Shown piece after piece: positions 1 through 8,649 of a DNA stretch of 64,000 bases (position 1 is the stretch's first letter; each line of letters opens with the position of its first letter). The stretch spans positions 62,001 through 126,000 of the forward strand of contig CAVTGS010000010.1 in assembly GCA_963734295.1 (NCBI GenBank), in the 5' to 3' direction. A program made the position numbers and the translations under genes. The notes under the pieces are model-generated. The model saw only the letters and a program-made list of their open reading frames with translations, did no database searches and was not told the origin of the DNA. This stretch comes from JAEUMW01 sp963734295 (GTDB taxonomy: Bacteria; Pseudomonadota; Gammaproteobacteria; Burkholderiales; JAEUMW01).

Positions 1-752
1 GCGGCAAGCGCCTCGAGGGAGAGCGGTGGCGGCACTTGGGCTGCGGGAATGCCGGCGGCCAGGCGGGCGCTGCGCTCGTGCTCCGCCGGGCTGCCCCAGG
101 GCAGCAGCGACCGCACGCCTTGCGCCTGGAGGCGGCCACCGAGCGCCAGCCATCGCTCTTCCGGCCAGAGCTTCTCGGGACGGCTCGTGGCGTGCAGCAG
201 CACGGCATAAGGTGCGGCGCAGATGTCGCGCAGCGCCGGGAACTGCTCGAGGCAGGGCGCGCGCAAGCCGTAGTCGAGTGCCGCGGGCACCGGGAAGCCC
301 ATCGATCCGGCGACGAGCTGGCGGTTGCGCTCGACGGCGTGAATGCCCAGCGACACTTCGAGGCGGCGCTGATAGAAGATCGTCGCGAAGTCGTCGCGGC
401 CGCTGCCCCAGGCGTAGCCGCAGCGCAGACCCCGCGCCGGCAGGGCCAGCAGCGCGCTCTTGGTGAGCCCCTGGGCGTCGATCACGAAGTCGTGGGGCTC
501 GCGCAGCTCGTGCCGGTACGCCCCGATTTCGCCCCAGGTCTCGCGGCTGAAGAGCCGACCGCGCCAGCGTCGGAACGCCACCGTGGTCACGCGGCTCACG
601 CCGGGATGCATTCGTGGAACGGCGCTGTATGCCTCTTCGACCAGCCAGTGGATCTCCGCCTCGGGGCAGGCGGCGTGAATGTCGGCCACGACCGGCAGCG
701 CATGGACGATGTCTCCCATGGACGAGGTCTTCACGAGCAGGATGCGCGTCAC
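1..752 (-). CDS. waaC: Lipopolysaccharide heptosyltransferase I (3' end outside window)
   Basis: GT9-family enzyme that adds the first L-glycero-D-manno-heptose to Kdo2-lipid A at the inner face of the inner membrane. About 250 residues are visible. The N-terminus reads TRILLVKTSSMGDIVHALPV, the usual heptosyltransferase start, and further on are VIDAQGLTKSALLA and HATSRPEKLWPEERW (nucleotide-sugar binding region). The GTG at 750-752 is chosen as start because a GAGG motif lies about 5 bases upstream and the conserved N-terminus begins there. The gene runs off the left edge, so its 3' end is missing. It diverges from the rhamnose genes. Confidence 0.9.
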   Translation of the reverse strand, partial: MTRILLVKTSSMGDIVHALPVVADIHAACPEAEIHWLVEEAYSAVPRMHPGVSRVTTVAFRRWRGRLFSRETWGEIGAYRHELREPHDFVIDAQGLTKSALLALPARGLRCGYAWGSGRDDFATIFYQRRLEVSLGIHAVERNRQLVAGSMGFPVPAALDYGLRAPCLEQFPALRDICAAPYAVLLHATSRPEKLWPEERWLALGGRLQAQGVRSLLPWGSPAEHERSARLAAGIPAAQVPPPLSLEALA

Positions 753-1077
753 GCGCGAGCCTCGGGGGGGCGGTGACCGGATCGACCGGGTGGGCTGCCG
801 GAACCGGCGGAGACAGAGCATGCTGCGGGGCGCGGCCGGCGCGCGCCGCAATGCGGCGGAAAGGGCAAGATGTCGGTAGGGGAAAGCGCGTGAGCCGCGA
901 AGTTAGCACGGCCGCGTCGCACTCTGCCAGTCTCGATAGGGCCCGGCTCCGCCGCGGCAGCGAACCGTCGAGACCGGGGACTCGAGTGTGCAGTGCAATA
1001 ATTGCTGATAAAATGAGCGAAAGTTTCGGCCGAGCTTCTCCCCAGGGCCGACTCGGACCAGGGTACCTCCTTCCCCA
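753..1077. other. Intergenic region between waaC and rfbB
   Basis: No gene is visible in this 325-base divergent spacer. It should hold the promoters of waaC (leftward) and of the rhamnose/glycan operon (rightward). The only AT-rich stretch is around 992-1016. It contains TAAAAT at 1009-1014, a possible -10 box for rfbB, but no convincing -35 lies 17 bases upstream. Open frames here lack recognisable protein sequence. Confidence 0.4.
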
Positions 1078-2142
1078 ATGACCATTCTCGTTACCGGCGG
1101 CGCCGGCTTCATCGGGTCGAATTTCGTCCTCGACTGGCTGGCGCAGTCAGATGAGCGCGTCGTCAATCTGGACAAGCTCACCTATGCGGGCAACCTCGGC
1201 AACCTGCAGAGCCTGCAGGGGCATCCCGGCCATCACTTCGTACGGGGCGACATCAACGACCGCACGCTGGTCGAGCGACTGCTGGGCGAGTGCCGGCCCC
1301 GCGCCATCGTTCACTTCGCCGCCGAGAGCCATGTCGACCGCTCGATCCACGGTCCCGGGGACTTCATCGATACCAACATCGGCGGGACTTTCAGCCTCCT
1401 GGAAGAGGTGCGCGCCTACTGGACCGATCTCGACGCGAGCGAGCGCGGCCGATTCCGCTTCCTGCACGTTTCCACCGACGAGGTGTACGGCACCCTCGGG
1501 CCGCGCGATCCGCCCTTCACCGAGTTGACCGGGTACGCGCCGAACAGCCCCTACGCCGCGTCCAAGGCCGCGTCCGACCATCTGGTGCGCGCGTACCACC
1601 ACACCTACGGCCTGCCGACGGTGACCACCAATTGCTCCAACAACTACGGTCGCTTCCAGTTCCCGGAGAAGCTGATCCCGCTCGTGATCGCGAACGCGCT
1701 CGCAGGCAAGGCCCTGCCCGTCTACGGCGACGGTCAGCAGGTGCGCGACTGGCTGTATGTCGGTGACCACTGCGCCGCGGTCAGGACCGTGCTGGAGCGC
1801 GGGCGGCTGGGGGAGACGTACAACATCGGCGGTTGGAACGAGCGGGCCAATCTCGACGTGATCCATACCGTCTGCGCAATGCTCGACGAGCGCAGCCCGG
1901 GCTCGCCCGTGCGCCCCCATGCCTCGCTGATTACGTACGTCACCGACCGCCCCGGCCACGACCGGCGCTATGCGATCGACGCCGGCAAGATCGAGCGGGA
2001 GTTGGGGTGGCGACCACGGGAGAGCTTCGAGACCGGTATCCGCAAGACCGTCGACTGGTATCTCGACAATGCCGAGTGGGTCGCGAACGTGCAGTCCGGG
2101 CAGTATCAGAAGTGGATCGAGCGGAATTACGGTGCCCGATGA
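1078..2142 (+). CDS. rfbB: dTDP-glucose 4,6-dehydratase
   Basis: Converts dTDP-glucose to dTDP-4-keto-6-deoxyglucose, the second step of dTDP-L-rhamnose synthesis, in the cytoplasm. 354 residues, the normal family length. An extended SDR: NAD-binding GGAGFIGSN at the N-terminus, STDEVYG with the catalytic Asp-Glu pair, the YAASKAASDH Tyr-xxx-Lys motif and NCSNNYGRFQFPEKLIPL for substrate binding. It is intact, unlike the other three rhamnose genes downstream. It is probably the first gene of a long rightward transcript. Confidence 0.97.
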   Translation: MTILVTGGAGFIGSNFVLDWLAQSDERVVNLDKLTYAGNLGNLQSLQGHPGHHFVRGDINDRTLVERLLGECRPRAIVHFAAESHVDRSIHGPGDFIDTNIGGTFSLLEEVRAYWTDLDASERGRFRFLHVSTDEVYGTLGPRDPPFTELTGYAPNSPYAASKAASDHLVRAYHHTYGLPTVTTNCSNNYGRFQFPEKLIPLVIANALAGKALPVYGDGQQVRDWLYVGDHCAAVRTVLERGRLGETYNIGGWNERANLDVIHTVCAMLDERSPGSPVRPHASLITYVTDRPGHDRRYAIDAGKIERELGWRPRESFETGIRKTVDWYLDNAEWVANVQSGQYQKWIERNYGAR

Positions 2143-2168
2143 CGGCGCGCGTTTGCAGCCGAAGCCTC

Positions 2169-2190
2169 GATTAGCTAAACTTAGCTAATC
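2169..2190. promoter_or_regulatory. Perfect inverted repeat, likely antitoxin operator
   Basis: Two 10-base arms, GATTAGCTAA and TTAGCTAATC, form a perfect palindrome with a 2-base spacer, 18 bases before the antitoxin start. Each arm also contains the self-complementary octamer TTAGCTAA. Phd/VapB-type antitoxins repress their own operon by binding such palindromes. The AT-rich arms stand out in high-GC DNA. Function is inferred from position and symmetry. Confidence 0.65.
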
Positions 2191-2207
2191 GGCGACGGAC
2201 CACCACC

Positions 2208-2456
2208 ATGGAAACCTTCAACGTTCACGAAGCCAAGACCCAGCTCTCGAAGCTTCTCGAGCGCGTGCGCACGGGGGAAGAGATCGTGATCGCCAAGGCG
2301 GGAGAGCCGGTGGCGCGCCTCGTCCCTTACGCGCCAGCGCGCGCACCGCGGCAGCCCGGGCTCCTGAAAGGGAAGATCCGCATTGGCAAGAACTTCGATG
2401 ATCCCCTGCCGGACGATCTCCTTGCGGCATTTGGCGTCGAGACCGCGCGCAAGTGA
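2208..2456 (+). CDS. Type II antitoxin, Phd/YefM (VapB-like) family
   Basis: 82 residues. The N-terminus METFNVHEAKTQLSKLLERV is the typical Phd/YefM DNA-binding fold, followed by GEEIVIAKAGEPVARLVPY. The proline- and charge-rich tail (about residues 50-82) is the part expected to wrap the toxin. It neutralises the PIN toxin encoded immediately downstream, whose start overlaps this stop codon (GTGA), and probably represses through the inverted repeat just upstream. It lies between rfbB and rfbA, an unusual place for a toxin-antitoxin pair. Confidence 0.88.
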   Translation: METFNVHEAKTQLSKLLERVRTGEEIVIAKAGEPVARLVPYAPARAPRQPGLLKGKIRIGKNFDDPLPDDLLAAFGVETARK

Positions 2457-2842
2457 GGGTTCTGGTCGACACGCATTTCCTCGTGTGGTGGGCGGCGGGA
2501 CGCAAGATTCCCCAGCAGGCTGCATCCCTCATCCAGGATCCCGCCAACGAGCTCTATGCTTCGGCAGCGAGTGTTTGGGAGATCGCGATCAAGGTCGGGC
2601 TCGGTCGCCTCGACGTTGATCCTGCCGAGCTCGTGCGAGCGCTCGATGCCGGCGGCTTCACTGCGCTACCGGTGACGATCCAGCACGCGATCGCGGTGGC
2701 GGCGCTGCCGGAGATTCACCGGGATCCGTTCGACCGGCTGCTCGTCGCGCAGAGCAGGGTCGAAAATCTGTGCCTGCTCACGCAGGACCAGGTGCTCGAG
2801 GGATACGGAGCCATGATCATGCAGAGGCGACTGAGAGCAAGC
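2453..2842 (+). CDS. PIN-domain RNase toxin (VapC-like), no stop before rfbA
   Basis: Predicted Mg-dependent RNase toxin of the PIN family. About 130 residues precede the rfbA start. The four acidic PIN positions are visible: Asp6 (VLVDTHFLVWW), Glu43 (SVWEIAIK), Asp91/Asp94 (HRDPFDRLLVAQ) and Asp112 (LLTQDQVL). The GTG start overlaps the antitoxin stop, so the pair is translationally coupled. Oddly, there is no stop codon at the expected end. The frame runs on into rfbA, so as written toxin and RmlA form one open frame until the rfbA frameshift. This may be a true fusion or the result of an indel that removed the stop. Confidence 0.83.
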
Positions 2843-3722
2843 ATGAAGGGCATCATCCTCGCCGGCGGGTCCGGCACCCGGCTCTACCCGGTGACGCAGG
2901 CGGTCTCCAAGCAGCTCCTGCCGATCTACGACAAGCCGATGATCTACTATCCGCTGTCGACCCTGATGCTGGCCGGCATCCGCGACATTCTCGTCATCTC
3001 CACGCCCCAGGACACGCCGCGCTTCGAGCAGCTTCTCGGCAGCGGGCGCCAGTGGGGCATCGAGCTTTCCTACGCCGTGCAGCCCTCGCCCGAGGGTCTT
3101 GCCCAGGCCTTCATCATCGGGCGGGAGTTCGTCGGCGACGAGCCCGTGCGCCCTCGTGCTCGGCGACAACATCTTTTACGGCCATGATTTCTCGATCATG
3201 CTGCAGCGCGCGGCGGCGAAGACATCGGGTGCGACCGTCTTCGCCTATGCAGTGAGCGACCCCGAGCGCTATGGCGTGGTCGAGTTCGATGGTGCCGGCC
3301 GCGCCATCAGTCTCGAAGAGAAGCCGCAGCGACCGCGCTCGCGCTATGCGGTGACCGGGCTCTACTTCTACGACAGCGCGGTCGTCGACATCGCCGCGTC
3401 CCTCAAGCCTTCCGCCCGCGGCGAGCTGGAGATCACGGACCTGAACCAGCGCTACCTGGAGCAGGCGCGGCTGGAAGTCATCGTCATGGGGCGCGGATTC
3501 GCGTGGCTCGACACCGGCACCCACGATTCGATGCTGGAAGCCGCATCGTTCATCGAGACCGTGGAGCGCCGGCAGGGGCTGAAGATCGCCTGCCCCGAGG
3601 AGATCGCCTACCGCATGGGCTACATCTCGGCCGGCGAGCTCGAAGCGCTGGCGGCACCGCTCAGGAAAAGCGGCTATGGGCAGTATCTGATGAACGTTCT
3701 GGGGGAGACGATCTTTCGATGA
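2843..3722 (+). CDS. rfbA: Glucose-1-phosphate thymidylyltransferase (one frameshift)
   Basis: Makes dTDP-glucose from glucose-1-phosphate and dTTP, the first step of dTDP-L-rhamnose synthesis. Start MKGIILAGGSGTRLYPVTQA carries the nucleotidyltransferase signature. Later come DNIFYGHDF, EEKPQRPRSRYAVTGLYFYD and AWLDTGTHDSMLEA. Without one surplus base in the CCC run near 3144 the protein would be about 292 residues, the normal length. There are no other disruptions. Its 5' end is in frame with the PIN toxin upstream and its stop overlaps the rfbC start (ATGA). Confidence 0.92.
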
Positions 3723-4266
3723 AGGTGGTAGCCACCGATCTGCCCGACGTGCTGATCCTGGAACCGAAGGTGTTCGGAGACGATCGCGGCTTCTTCTTCG
3801 AGAGCTACAACGAGCGCGTGTTCCGCGAGAAGACGGGCCTCGACGTCGACTTCGTGCAGGACAACCACTCCCGCTCCGCGCAAGAACGTGCTGCGCGGCT
3901 TGCACTATCAGGTCCGGCAGCCGCAGGGCAAGCTCGTGCGGGTCATCGCGCGGCGAGGTGTTCGACGTGGCAGTCGATCTTCGGCGCAGCTCCCCGAGCT
4001 TCGGTCGTTGGGCGGGGTTCCGTCTCTCCGCGGAAAACAAGCGCATGGCGTGGATTCCGCCCGGTTTCGCGCACGGGTTCGTCGTCGTCTCCGACACCGC
4101 CGAGTTTCTCTACAAGACCACCGACTATTGGGCGCCGGAGTTCGAACGCACGCTGATCTGGAACGATCCCGACCTGGCCATCGACTGGCCGCTGACGGGG
4201 GAGCCTACGCTCGCGGCCAAGGACCAGGCGGGCCGCCGACTCCGGGACGCCGAGGTCTACGAATAA
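3719..4266 (+). CDS. rfbC: dTDP-4-dehydrorhamnose 3,5-epimerase (two frameshifts)
   Basis: Cupin-fold epimerase, third step of dTDP-L-rhamnose synthesis. Recognisable blocks in order: DVLILEPKVFGDDRGFFFES, VDFVQDNHSRS, VLRGLHYQVRQPQGKLVRV (with the catalytic His), VFDVAVDLRRSSPSFG and WIPPGFAHGFVV. The blocks lie in three frames because of single surplus bases near 3881 and 3948. Removing both gives about 181 residues, the usual length. No in-frame stops or missing blocks are seen, so sequencing error is at least as likely as decay. Confidence 0.9.
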
Positions 4267-4312
4267 CTGTTGCAGGCAAATGAACGTCTCGACACACAGG
4301 GGTGCGATCGCC

Positions 4313-4525
4313 ATGAAGTATCGAGTCTTGATCCAGCAAGACGAAGACGGTGTATTCGTCGCAGAAGTGGCTGGGCTGCCGGGCTGCATCTCCCAGGGAC
4401 AAACCCGAAGCGAGGCGCTGCTTAATGTCCAGGAAGCGCTCGAAGCTTACCTCGAGAGTTTGCGAGCGCACGGCGAGCCGGTTCCACCGCCAATCGAGGA
4501 GGAAGTGATTGAGGTACGCAGTTGA
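4313..4525 (+). CDS. hicB: HicB-family antitoxin
   Basis: 70 residues, MKYRVLIQQDEDGVFVAEV followed by LPGCISQGQTRSEALLNVQEA, the partial RNase H-like HicB fold that covers the HicA active site. The ATG at 4313 is preferred over an in-frame ATG at 4280 because the conserved fold starts there. No C-terminal DNA-binding domain is visible, so it is the short HicB form. It is followed after 2 bases by the HicA toxin (antitoxin-first order) and lies between rfbC and rfbD. Confidence 0.85.
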   Translation: MKYRVLIQQDEDGVFVAEVAGLPGCISQGQTRSEALLNVQEALEAYLESLRAHGEPVPPPIEEEVIEVRS

Positions 4526-4527
4526 GC

Positions 4528-4745
4528 ATGCTGCCGCGAATCTCCGGACGAGAGTTGGTGGCGGCGCTCGTCAAGGTCGGATCGTAGTCGACCGGCAACG
4601 CGGCAGTCATATAGTGCTGCGGCACGTCGCGGCACCTCATCGCCGCCTCGTGGTGCCGGATCACAAGGAACTCGCGAAGGGAACTCTGCGTGCAATCGTC
4701 AAACAGGCAGGGCTTACCGTGGCCGAATTAATTCGGTGCTTGTAA
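4528..4745 (+). CDS. hicA: HicA-family mRNA interferase toxin (one frameshift)
   Basis: Small double-stranded-RNA-binding-like toxin that cleaves mRNA. It starts MLPRISGRELVAALVKVG and continues, in another frame, VVDRQRGSHIVLRH with the catalytic His in the GSH motif, then VVPDHKELAKGTLRAIVKQA. One missing base near 4582 (expected KVGFVVDRQ) breaks the frame. With it restored the protein would be about 72 residues, normal for HicA. As written, translation stops at a TAG soon after the break, so the toxin would be inactive if the lesion is real. Confidence 0.8.
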
Positions 4746-4805
4746 GCCCTGCACTGGCCGACGGCGATGGCTACTGCGCCGCACTCTTGATCCGAGAGCG
4801 ATAAG

Positions 4806-5703
4806 ATGAGATTTCTCGTCACCGGCGCGAACGGTCAGGTGGGATGGGAACTCCAGCGGACCCTGCAGACGCTGGGCGATGTCGTCGCCTGCGATCGTCG
4901 GACGCTCGATCTTGCGACCCGGATTCGATCCGCGGCAAGGTGCGGGAGATGCGGCCGGACGTGATCGTGAATGCGGGCGCCTATACGGCGGTGGACAAGG
5001 CGGAATCCGAGCCGGAACTCGCCATGGCGGTGAACGGTGTCGCGCCCGGCGTGCTCGCGGAGGAAGCGAAACGGCTCGGCGCGCTGCTTGTGCACTATTC
5101 GACCGACTACGTGTTCGACGGCACCAAGACAGAACCTTACCTGGAGTCGGACGCGACCGAATCCGGCGAGCGTATACGGATCGAGCAAGCTCGCGGGCGA
5201 GCGAGCGGTCGAGGTAGTGGGCGGCGCTTACCTGATCTTCCGGACGAGCTGGGTCTATGCGGGCCGCGGGCAAGAACTTCCTGCTCACGATCCTTCGGCT
5301 GGCGGGCGAGCGCGAGGAACTGCGCGTCGTGGACGATCAGGTCGGCGCGCCAACCTGGTGCCGGACCATCGCCGAGGCTACTGCCCAGGTCGTCGCCAAG
5401 CTCTCCTCCGGAGGTCGGATCGAATCGGACCGCGCGGCCGACCTGCGCGGCATTTATAATCTCACTGCCGGGGGACGGGTCTCCTGGTGCGGATTCGCGA
5501 GAGCGATCGTCGAAGGTACGCGCGGCCGCCGCGGCGGAGCCGGCCCGAAGGTGACGCCGATTGCCACTGCGGAGTACCCGCTACCGGCTCGCCGTCCCGC
5601 GAACTCCGTGCTGTCCAACCAGAAATTCCAGCGCGTCTTCGGCCTTGCCTGCCCTGCCTGGGACCACGCTCTTGAACTCTGTCTGGCGGACCGCGGCGCG
5701 TAG
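4806..5703 (+). CDS. rfbD: dTDP-4-dehydrorhamnose reductase (three frameshifts)
   Basis: NADPH-dependent last step of dTDP-L-rhamnose synthesis. Blocks in order: MRFLVTGANGQVGWELQRTL, VIVNAGAYTAVDKAESEPE, LVHYSTDYVFDGTKTEPY, SVYGSSKLAGE (Tyr-xxx-Lys), RTSWVYA, then NFLLTILRLAGE and VDDQVGAPTWC. They lie in different frames because of a missing base near 4916 and surplus bases near 5159 and 5268. Corrected length is about 298 residues, as expected. All family motifs survive, so the breaks look like sequence errors, although real decay of the pathway cannot be excluded. Confidence 0.9.
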
Positions 5704-5756
5704 CTCTGCCTGCAGTTGGCCTAATCGTTTGCGAACCATCCGGGCATATTGCCTAC

Positions 5757-6554
5757 ATGCTCACGAGTCATCTCGGTGCGGTTTATCGCTTTCGCGGCTT
5801 CGTTATCGGCAGCGTGAAGCGGGAGTTCGCGCTGCGCTATCGCAATTCCATGCTCGGGGGGGCGTGGCTGGTGCTGCAGCCGCTGGCGCAGATCGTGGTC
5901 TTCACGGTTGTGTTCGCCCAGGTGATGAAGGCGCGGCTGCCCGGGGTGGAGAGTGCATTCGCCTACGGGATCTTTCTTTGCGCCGGGCTGCTCACCTGGG
6001 GCCTCTTCGCCGAGATCGTGAACCGGTGTCAGACCGTATTCCTCGACCACGCGAACCTGCTCAAGAAGCTCAACTTTCCGCGCATCTCGCTGCCGGTAAT
6101 CGTGATTCTGAGCGCATGCACGAGCTTCGGGATCATCTTCGGCCTGTTCACGCTCTTCCTGCTCGTCTCCGGGAGCTTTCCCGGCTGGAGCTACTTCGCG
6201 GTATTTCCCGTGCTCGCCGTGCAGATCCTGCTCGCCGTCGGGCTCGGGATGAACCTGGGTGTCCTGAACGTGTTTTTCCGGGACATCGGGCAGCTTTTCG
6301 GCATCGTCCTCCAGTTCTGGTTCTGGCTTACCCCCATCGTGTATCCCATCTCGACCTTGCCGGACTGGGCGGCGCGAGTCGTGCGCCTGAATCCGATGAC
6401 ACCCCTCGTCGAGGCCCATCAAGGCGCCCTCCTGCTCGGCGAATTCCCGCGCTGGTCGAGCCTCCTGCCGGTTACGATCGCGAGCGTCGTGCTCTGCGTG
6501 CTGGGGCTGCTGCTGTTCCAGAGACGATCCGGCGAGATCGTCGACGAGCTCTGA
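5757..6554 (+). CDS. wzm: ABC-2 polysaccharide exporter, permease subunit
   Basis: 265-residue inner-membrane protein, the permease of an ABC exporter that moves undecaprenol-linked glycan across the inner membrane. About six membrane segments are visible, along with the family hallmarks RYRNSMLGGAWLVLQPL near residue 25, LNFPRISLPVIV in the middle and FWFWLTPIVYPIS near residue 190. Its stop overlaps the start of the ATPase gene (ATGA), so the pair is coupled. It implies that this O-antigen or capsule is exported by the ABC-dependent route rather than by Wzx/Wzy. Confidence 0.92.
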   Translation: MLTSHLGAVYRFRGFVIGSVKREFALRYRNSMLGGAWLVLQPLAQIVVFTVVFAQVMKARLPGVESAFAYGIFLCAGLLTWGLFAEIVNRCQTVFLDHANLLKKLNFPRISLPVIVILSACTSFGIIFGLFTLFLLVSGSFPGWSYFAVFPVLAVQILLAVGLGMNLGVLNVFFRDIGQLFGIVLQFWFWLTPIVYPISTLPDWAARVVRLNPMTPLVEAHQGALLLGEFPRWSSLLPVTIASVVLCVLGLLLFQRRSGEIVDEL

Positions 6555-7786
6555 TGGGCGGGATCGTCGTCTCGGGCCTCGGGAAGGCTTATCGGCAGTA
6601 TCCCACCCGCTGGTCACGGCTCGCGGAATGGCTGCTGCCCTGGCAGCCGCCCCGCCATACCGCGCACTGGGTGCTGCGCGACGTGAGCTTTCGCATCGAT
6701 GCCGGCGAGGCGGTCGGCATTATCGGCGTTAACGGCGCAGGCAAGAGCACGCTGCTCAAGCTCGTCACGGGGACGACTCTGCCCACCACCGGGTCGGCGA
6801 GCGTCACGGGTCGGCTGGCCGCGATGCTGGAACTGGGAATGGGCTTTCACCCGGATTTTACGGGCCGCCAGAACGTGCTCATGGCCGGTCAGGTGCTGGG
6901 GCTCCAGGAAGCGCAAGTGCGCGAGCTCGTGCCCGAGATTGAAGCGTTCGCCGAGATCGGGGAGTACATAGACGAGGTGATCCGCGTGTACTCCAGCGGC
7001 ATGCAGATGCGGCTTGCGTTCAGCGTTGCGACCGCGGTCCGGCCCGACATCCTGATCGTCGACGAAGCCTTGTCGGTCGGCGATGCCTACTTTCAGCACA
7101 AGAGCTTCGACCGCATCCGGCGCTTCAAGCGTGAAGGGACGTCGCTCCTGTTCGTAAGCCACAGCATGCAGGACGTGAGGGTGCTGTGCGACCGCGTGGT
7201 GCTGCTCGACCGGGGCAGTGTGCTCAAGGACGGTCTTCCAGACGAGGTCGTCGACTACTACAACGCAATGATCGCCGCCCGGGAGGACGCCGCTGCGAGC
7301 GTCGATCAGAAACGCGACGACGCCGGCTGGCTGGTGACGAGGTCTGGGACCGGGGAAGCAGCCGTCTCGGGATTCTCTTTGCTCGATGCGCAGACCCGTG
7401 CCGTCGTCGCCGTGGCACGTGTCGGACAGCAGCTCCTGCTCGTGATAGACGTGAAGGTAATCAGGACCGTTCCCGGGCTCGTGCTGGGTTGTATGATTCG
7501 TGATCGAACCGGCCATGTCGTGTGGGGCACCAACTCATGGCATACCGGCCAGCAGATGAAGGAGCTCGAGGCTGGGGAGGTCCTGCGTTTCGAGATGACG
7601 TTTCCTTGCGATCTCGGGCCGGGTTCCTACGCCGTGACGTACGCTCTTACGTTCGACCACTCGCACGTGGCGAGCACTTACGAATGGGTCGATAACGCAC
7701 TGGTCTTCGAGGTGGTCAACGTCGACCAGCCGCTCTTCGTCGGCACCACCTTTTTGAACGCGCAGTTCTCCATCTCGAGGCAATAG
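6554..7786 (+). CDS. wzt: ABC polysaccharide exporter ATPase with C-terminal substrate domain
   Basis: 410 residues. N-terminal ATPase (about 1-240): Walker A GVNGAGKSTLLKL, signature YSSGMQMRLAFSVA, Walker B ILIVDEALSVGD and the H-loop in LLFVSHSMQD. The C-terminal part (about 260-410) is a beta-rich domain like those of Wzt proteins that bind the modified end of the glycan before export. Such domains usually occur where chains are capped, for example by methylation, which fits the methyltransferase genes directly downstream. The ATG at 6554 overlaps the permease stop. An open frame extends further upstream but has no ABC similarity. Confidence 0.93.
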   Translation: MGGIVVSGLGKAYRQYPTRWSRLAEWLLPWQPPRHTAHWVLRDVSFRIDAGEAVGIIGVNGAGKSTLLKLVTGTTLPTTGSASVTGRLAAMLELGMGFHPDFTGRQNVLMAGQVLGLQEAQVRELVPEIEAFAEIGEYIDEVIRVYSSGMQMRLAFSVATAVRPDILIVDEALSVGDAYFQHKSFDRIRRFKREGTSLLFVSHSMQDVRVLCDRVVLLDRGSVLKDGLPDEVVDYYNAMIAAREDAAASVDQKRDDAGWLVTRSGTGEAAVSGFSLLDAQTRAVVAVARVGQQLLLVIDVKVIRTVPGLVLGCMIRDRTGHVVWGTNSWHTGQQMKELEAGEVLRFEMTFPCDLGPGSYAVTYALTFDHSHVASTYEWVDNALVFEVVNVDQPLFVGTTFLNAQFSISRQ

Positions 7787-7788
7787 CC

Positions 7789-8649
7789 ATGGACGTTCTG
7801 GAACGCGCCGTGATGACCGTCAGTTGCCGGGATAGCGATGTCATTCCCAAGGTTGCCGACGCAGGAAAGATCCGCGACGAGGCGGGGGTTCGCGTGCAGA
7901 TCATGCACAACGGCCTGAAGGTATTGGCCGGAGGCTACCATGGCGACTGGATGGCACAGGTCATCCGCGGACTGCGGGGCCACCATGAGCCGCAGGAAGA
8001 GCTTGTTTACTACCATCTGCTCCGGTACGTGCGCCACGGCTCGCTGATGGTCGAGCTCGCCTCGTTCTGGGCCTACTACACGCTCTGGTACCTGCGCGAG
8101 ATACCGGATTCGACTGCGATCTGCGTCGAGCCCGATCCCATCAACCTCGAGGTGGGCAAGCGCAATGCATCGCTCAATTCCCTTGCGCAGAGAATCCGCT
8201 TCATGGAAGCCTGGGTCGGCGGCGAAGAGCGCGCGTCGCGCCAGGCCATCTGCGAATCCACGGGCGGCCCTCGGGATCTGCCTTCTGTGAACATGAGCTC
8301 CCTGCTGCGGATCACCGAGTCGCGCGCGATCGAGCTTCTGCATGTCGATGCGCAAGGTGCCGAGCTGCCTTTCCTGCGCTCGATGGACGTGGCAGTGAAG
8401 GAGCAGAGGATCCGCTTTCTCGTCGCCTCGACCCACCACAGCTTGATCTCGGGTTCACCGACGACGCACGCCGACTGTCTGTGCGAAGTGCAGCGATTGG
8501 GCGGAATGATCCTGGCCGAGCACACCGTGCAGGAATCCTTCAGCGGCGACGGTCTCATCGTCGCGAGCTTCCTGTCCTGCGATCGGCGCATCCGGCTTCC
8601 CGAGATCAGCCGAAACAGCGCCGTCAACTCGATGTTTCCGACGCCGTGA
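7789..8649 (+). CDS. FkbM-family SAM-dependent methyltransferase
   Basis: 286 residues. A Rossmann-type methyltransferase: a region around residues 84-110 (LMVELASFWAYYTLWYLRE) precedes the ICVEPDPINLEVGKRNASLN motif that binds the SAM ribose, and LLHVDAQGAELPFLRS matches the FkbM-type HVDVQGAELDVLKG block. Members O-methylate sugars or polyketides. Position just after wzt suggests a glycan substrate. It is separated by 2 bases from wzt and its stop overlaps the next start (GTGA). The acceptor is unknown. Confidence 0.8.
   Translation: MDVLERAVMTVSCRDSDVIPKVADAGKIRDEAGVRVQIMHNGLKVLAGGYHGDWMAQVIRGLRGHHEPQEELVYYHLLRYVRHGSLMVELASFWAYYTLWYLREIPDSTAICVEPDPINLEVGKRNASLNSLAQRIRFMEAWVGGEERASRQAICESTGGPRDLPSVNMSSLLRITESRAIELLHVDAQGAELPFLRSMDVAVKEQRIRFLVASTHHSLISGSPTTHADCLCEVQRLGGMILAEHTVQESFSGDGLIVASFLSCDRRIRLPEISRNSAVNSMFPTP

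Noticed and set aside
36..776. Plus-strand open frame opposite waaC
   Set aside because: The minus strand reads as a clean heptosyltransferase with family motifs. The plus frame has none.
5561..6553. Possible long N-terminal extension of wzt
   Set aside because: It runs through the permease gene in another frame without similarity. The ATG at 6554 overlaps the permease stop and gives a normal Wzt start.
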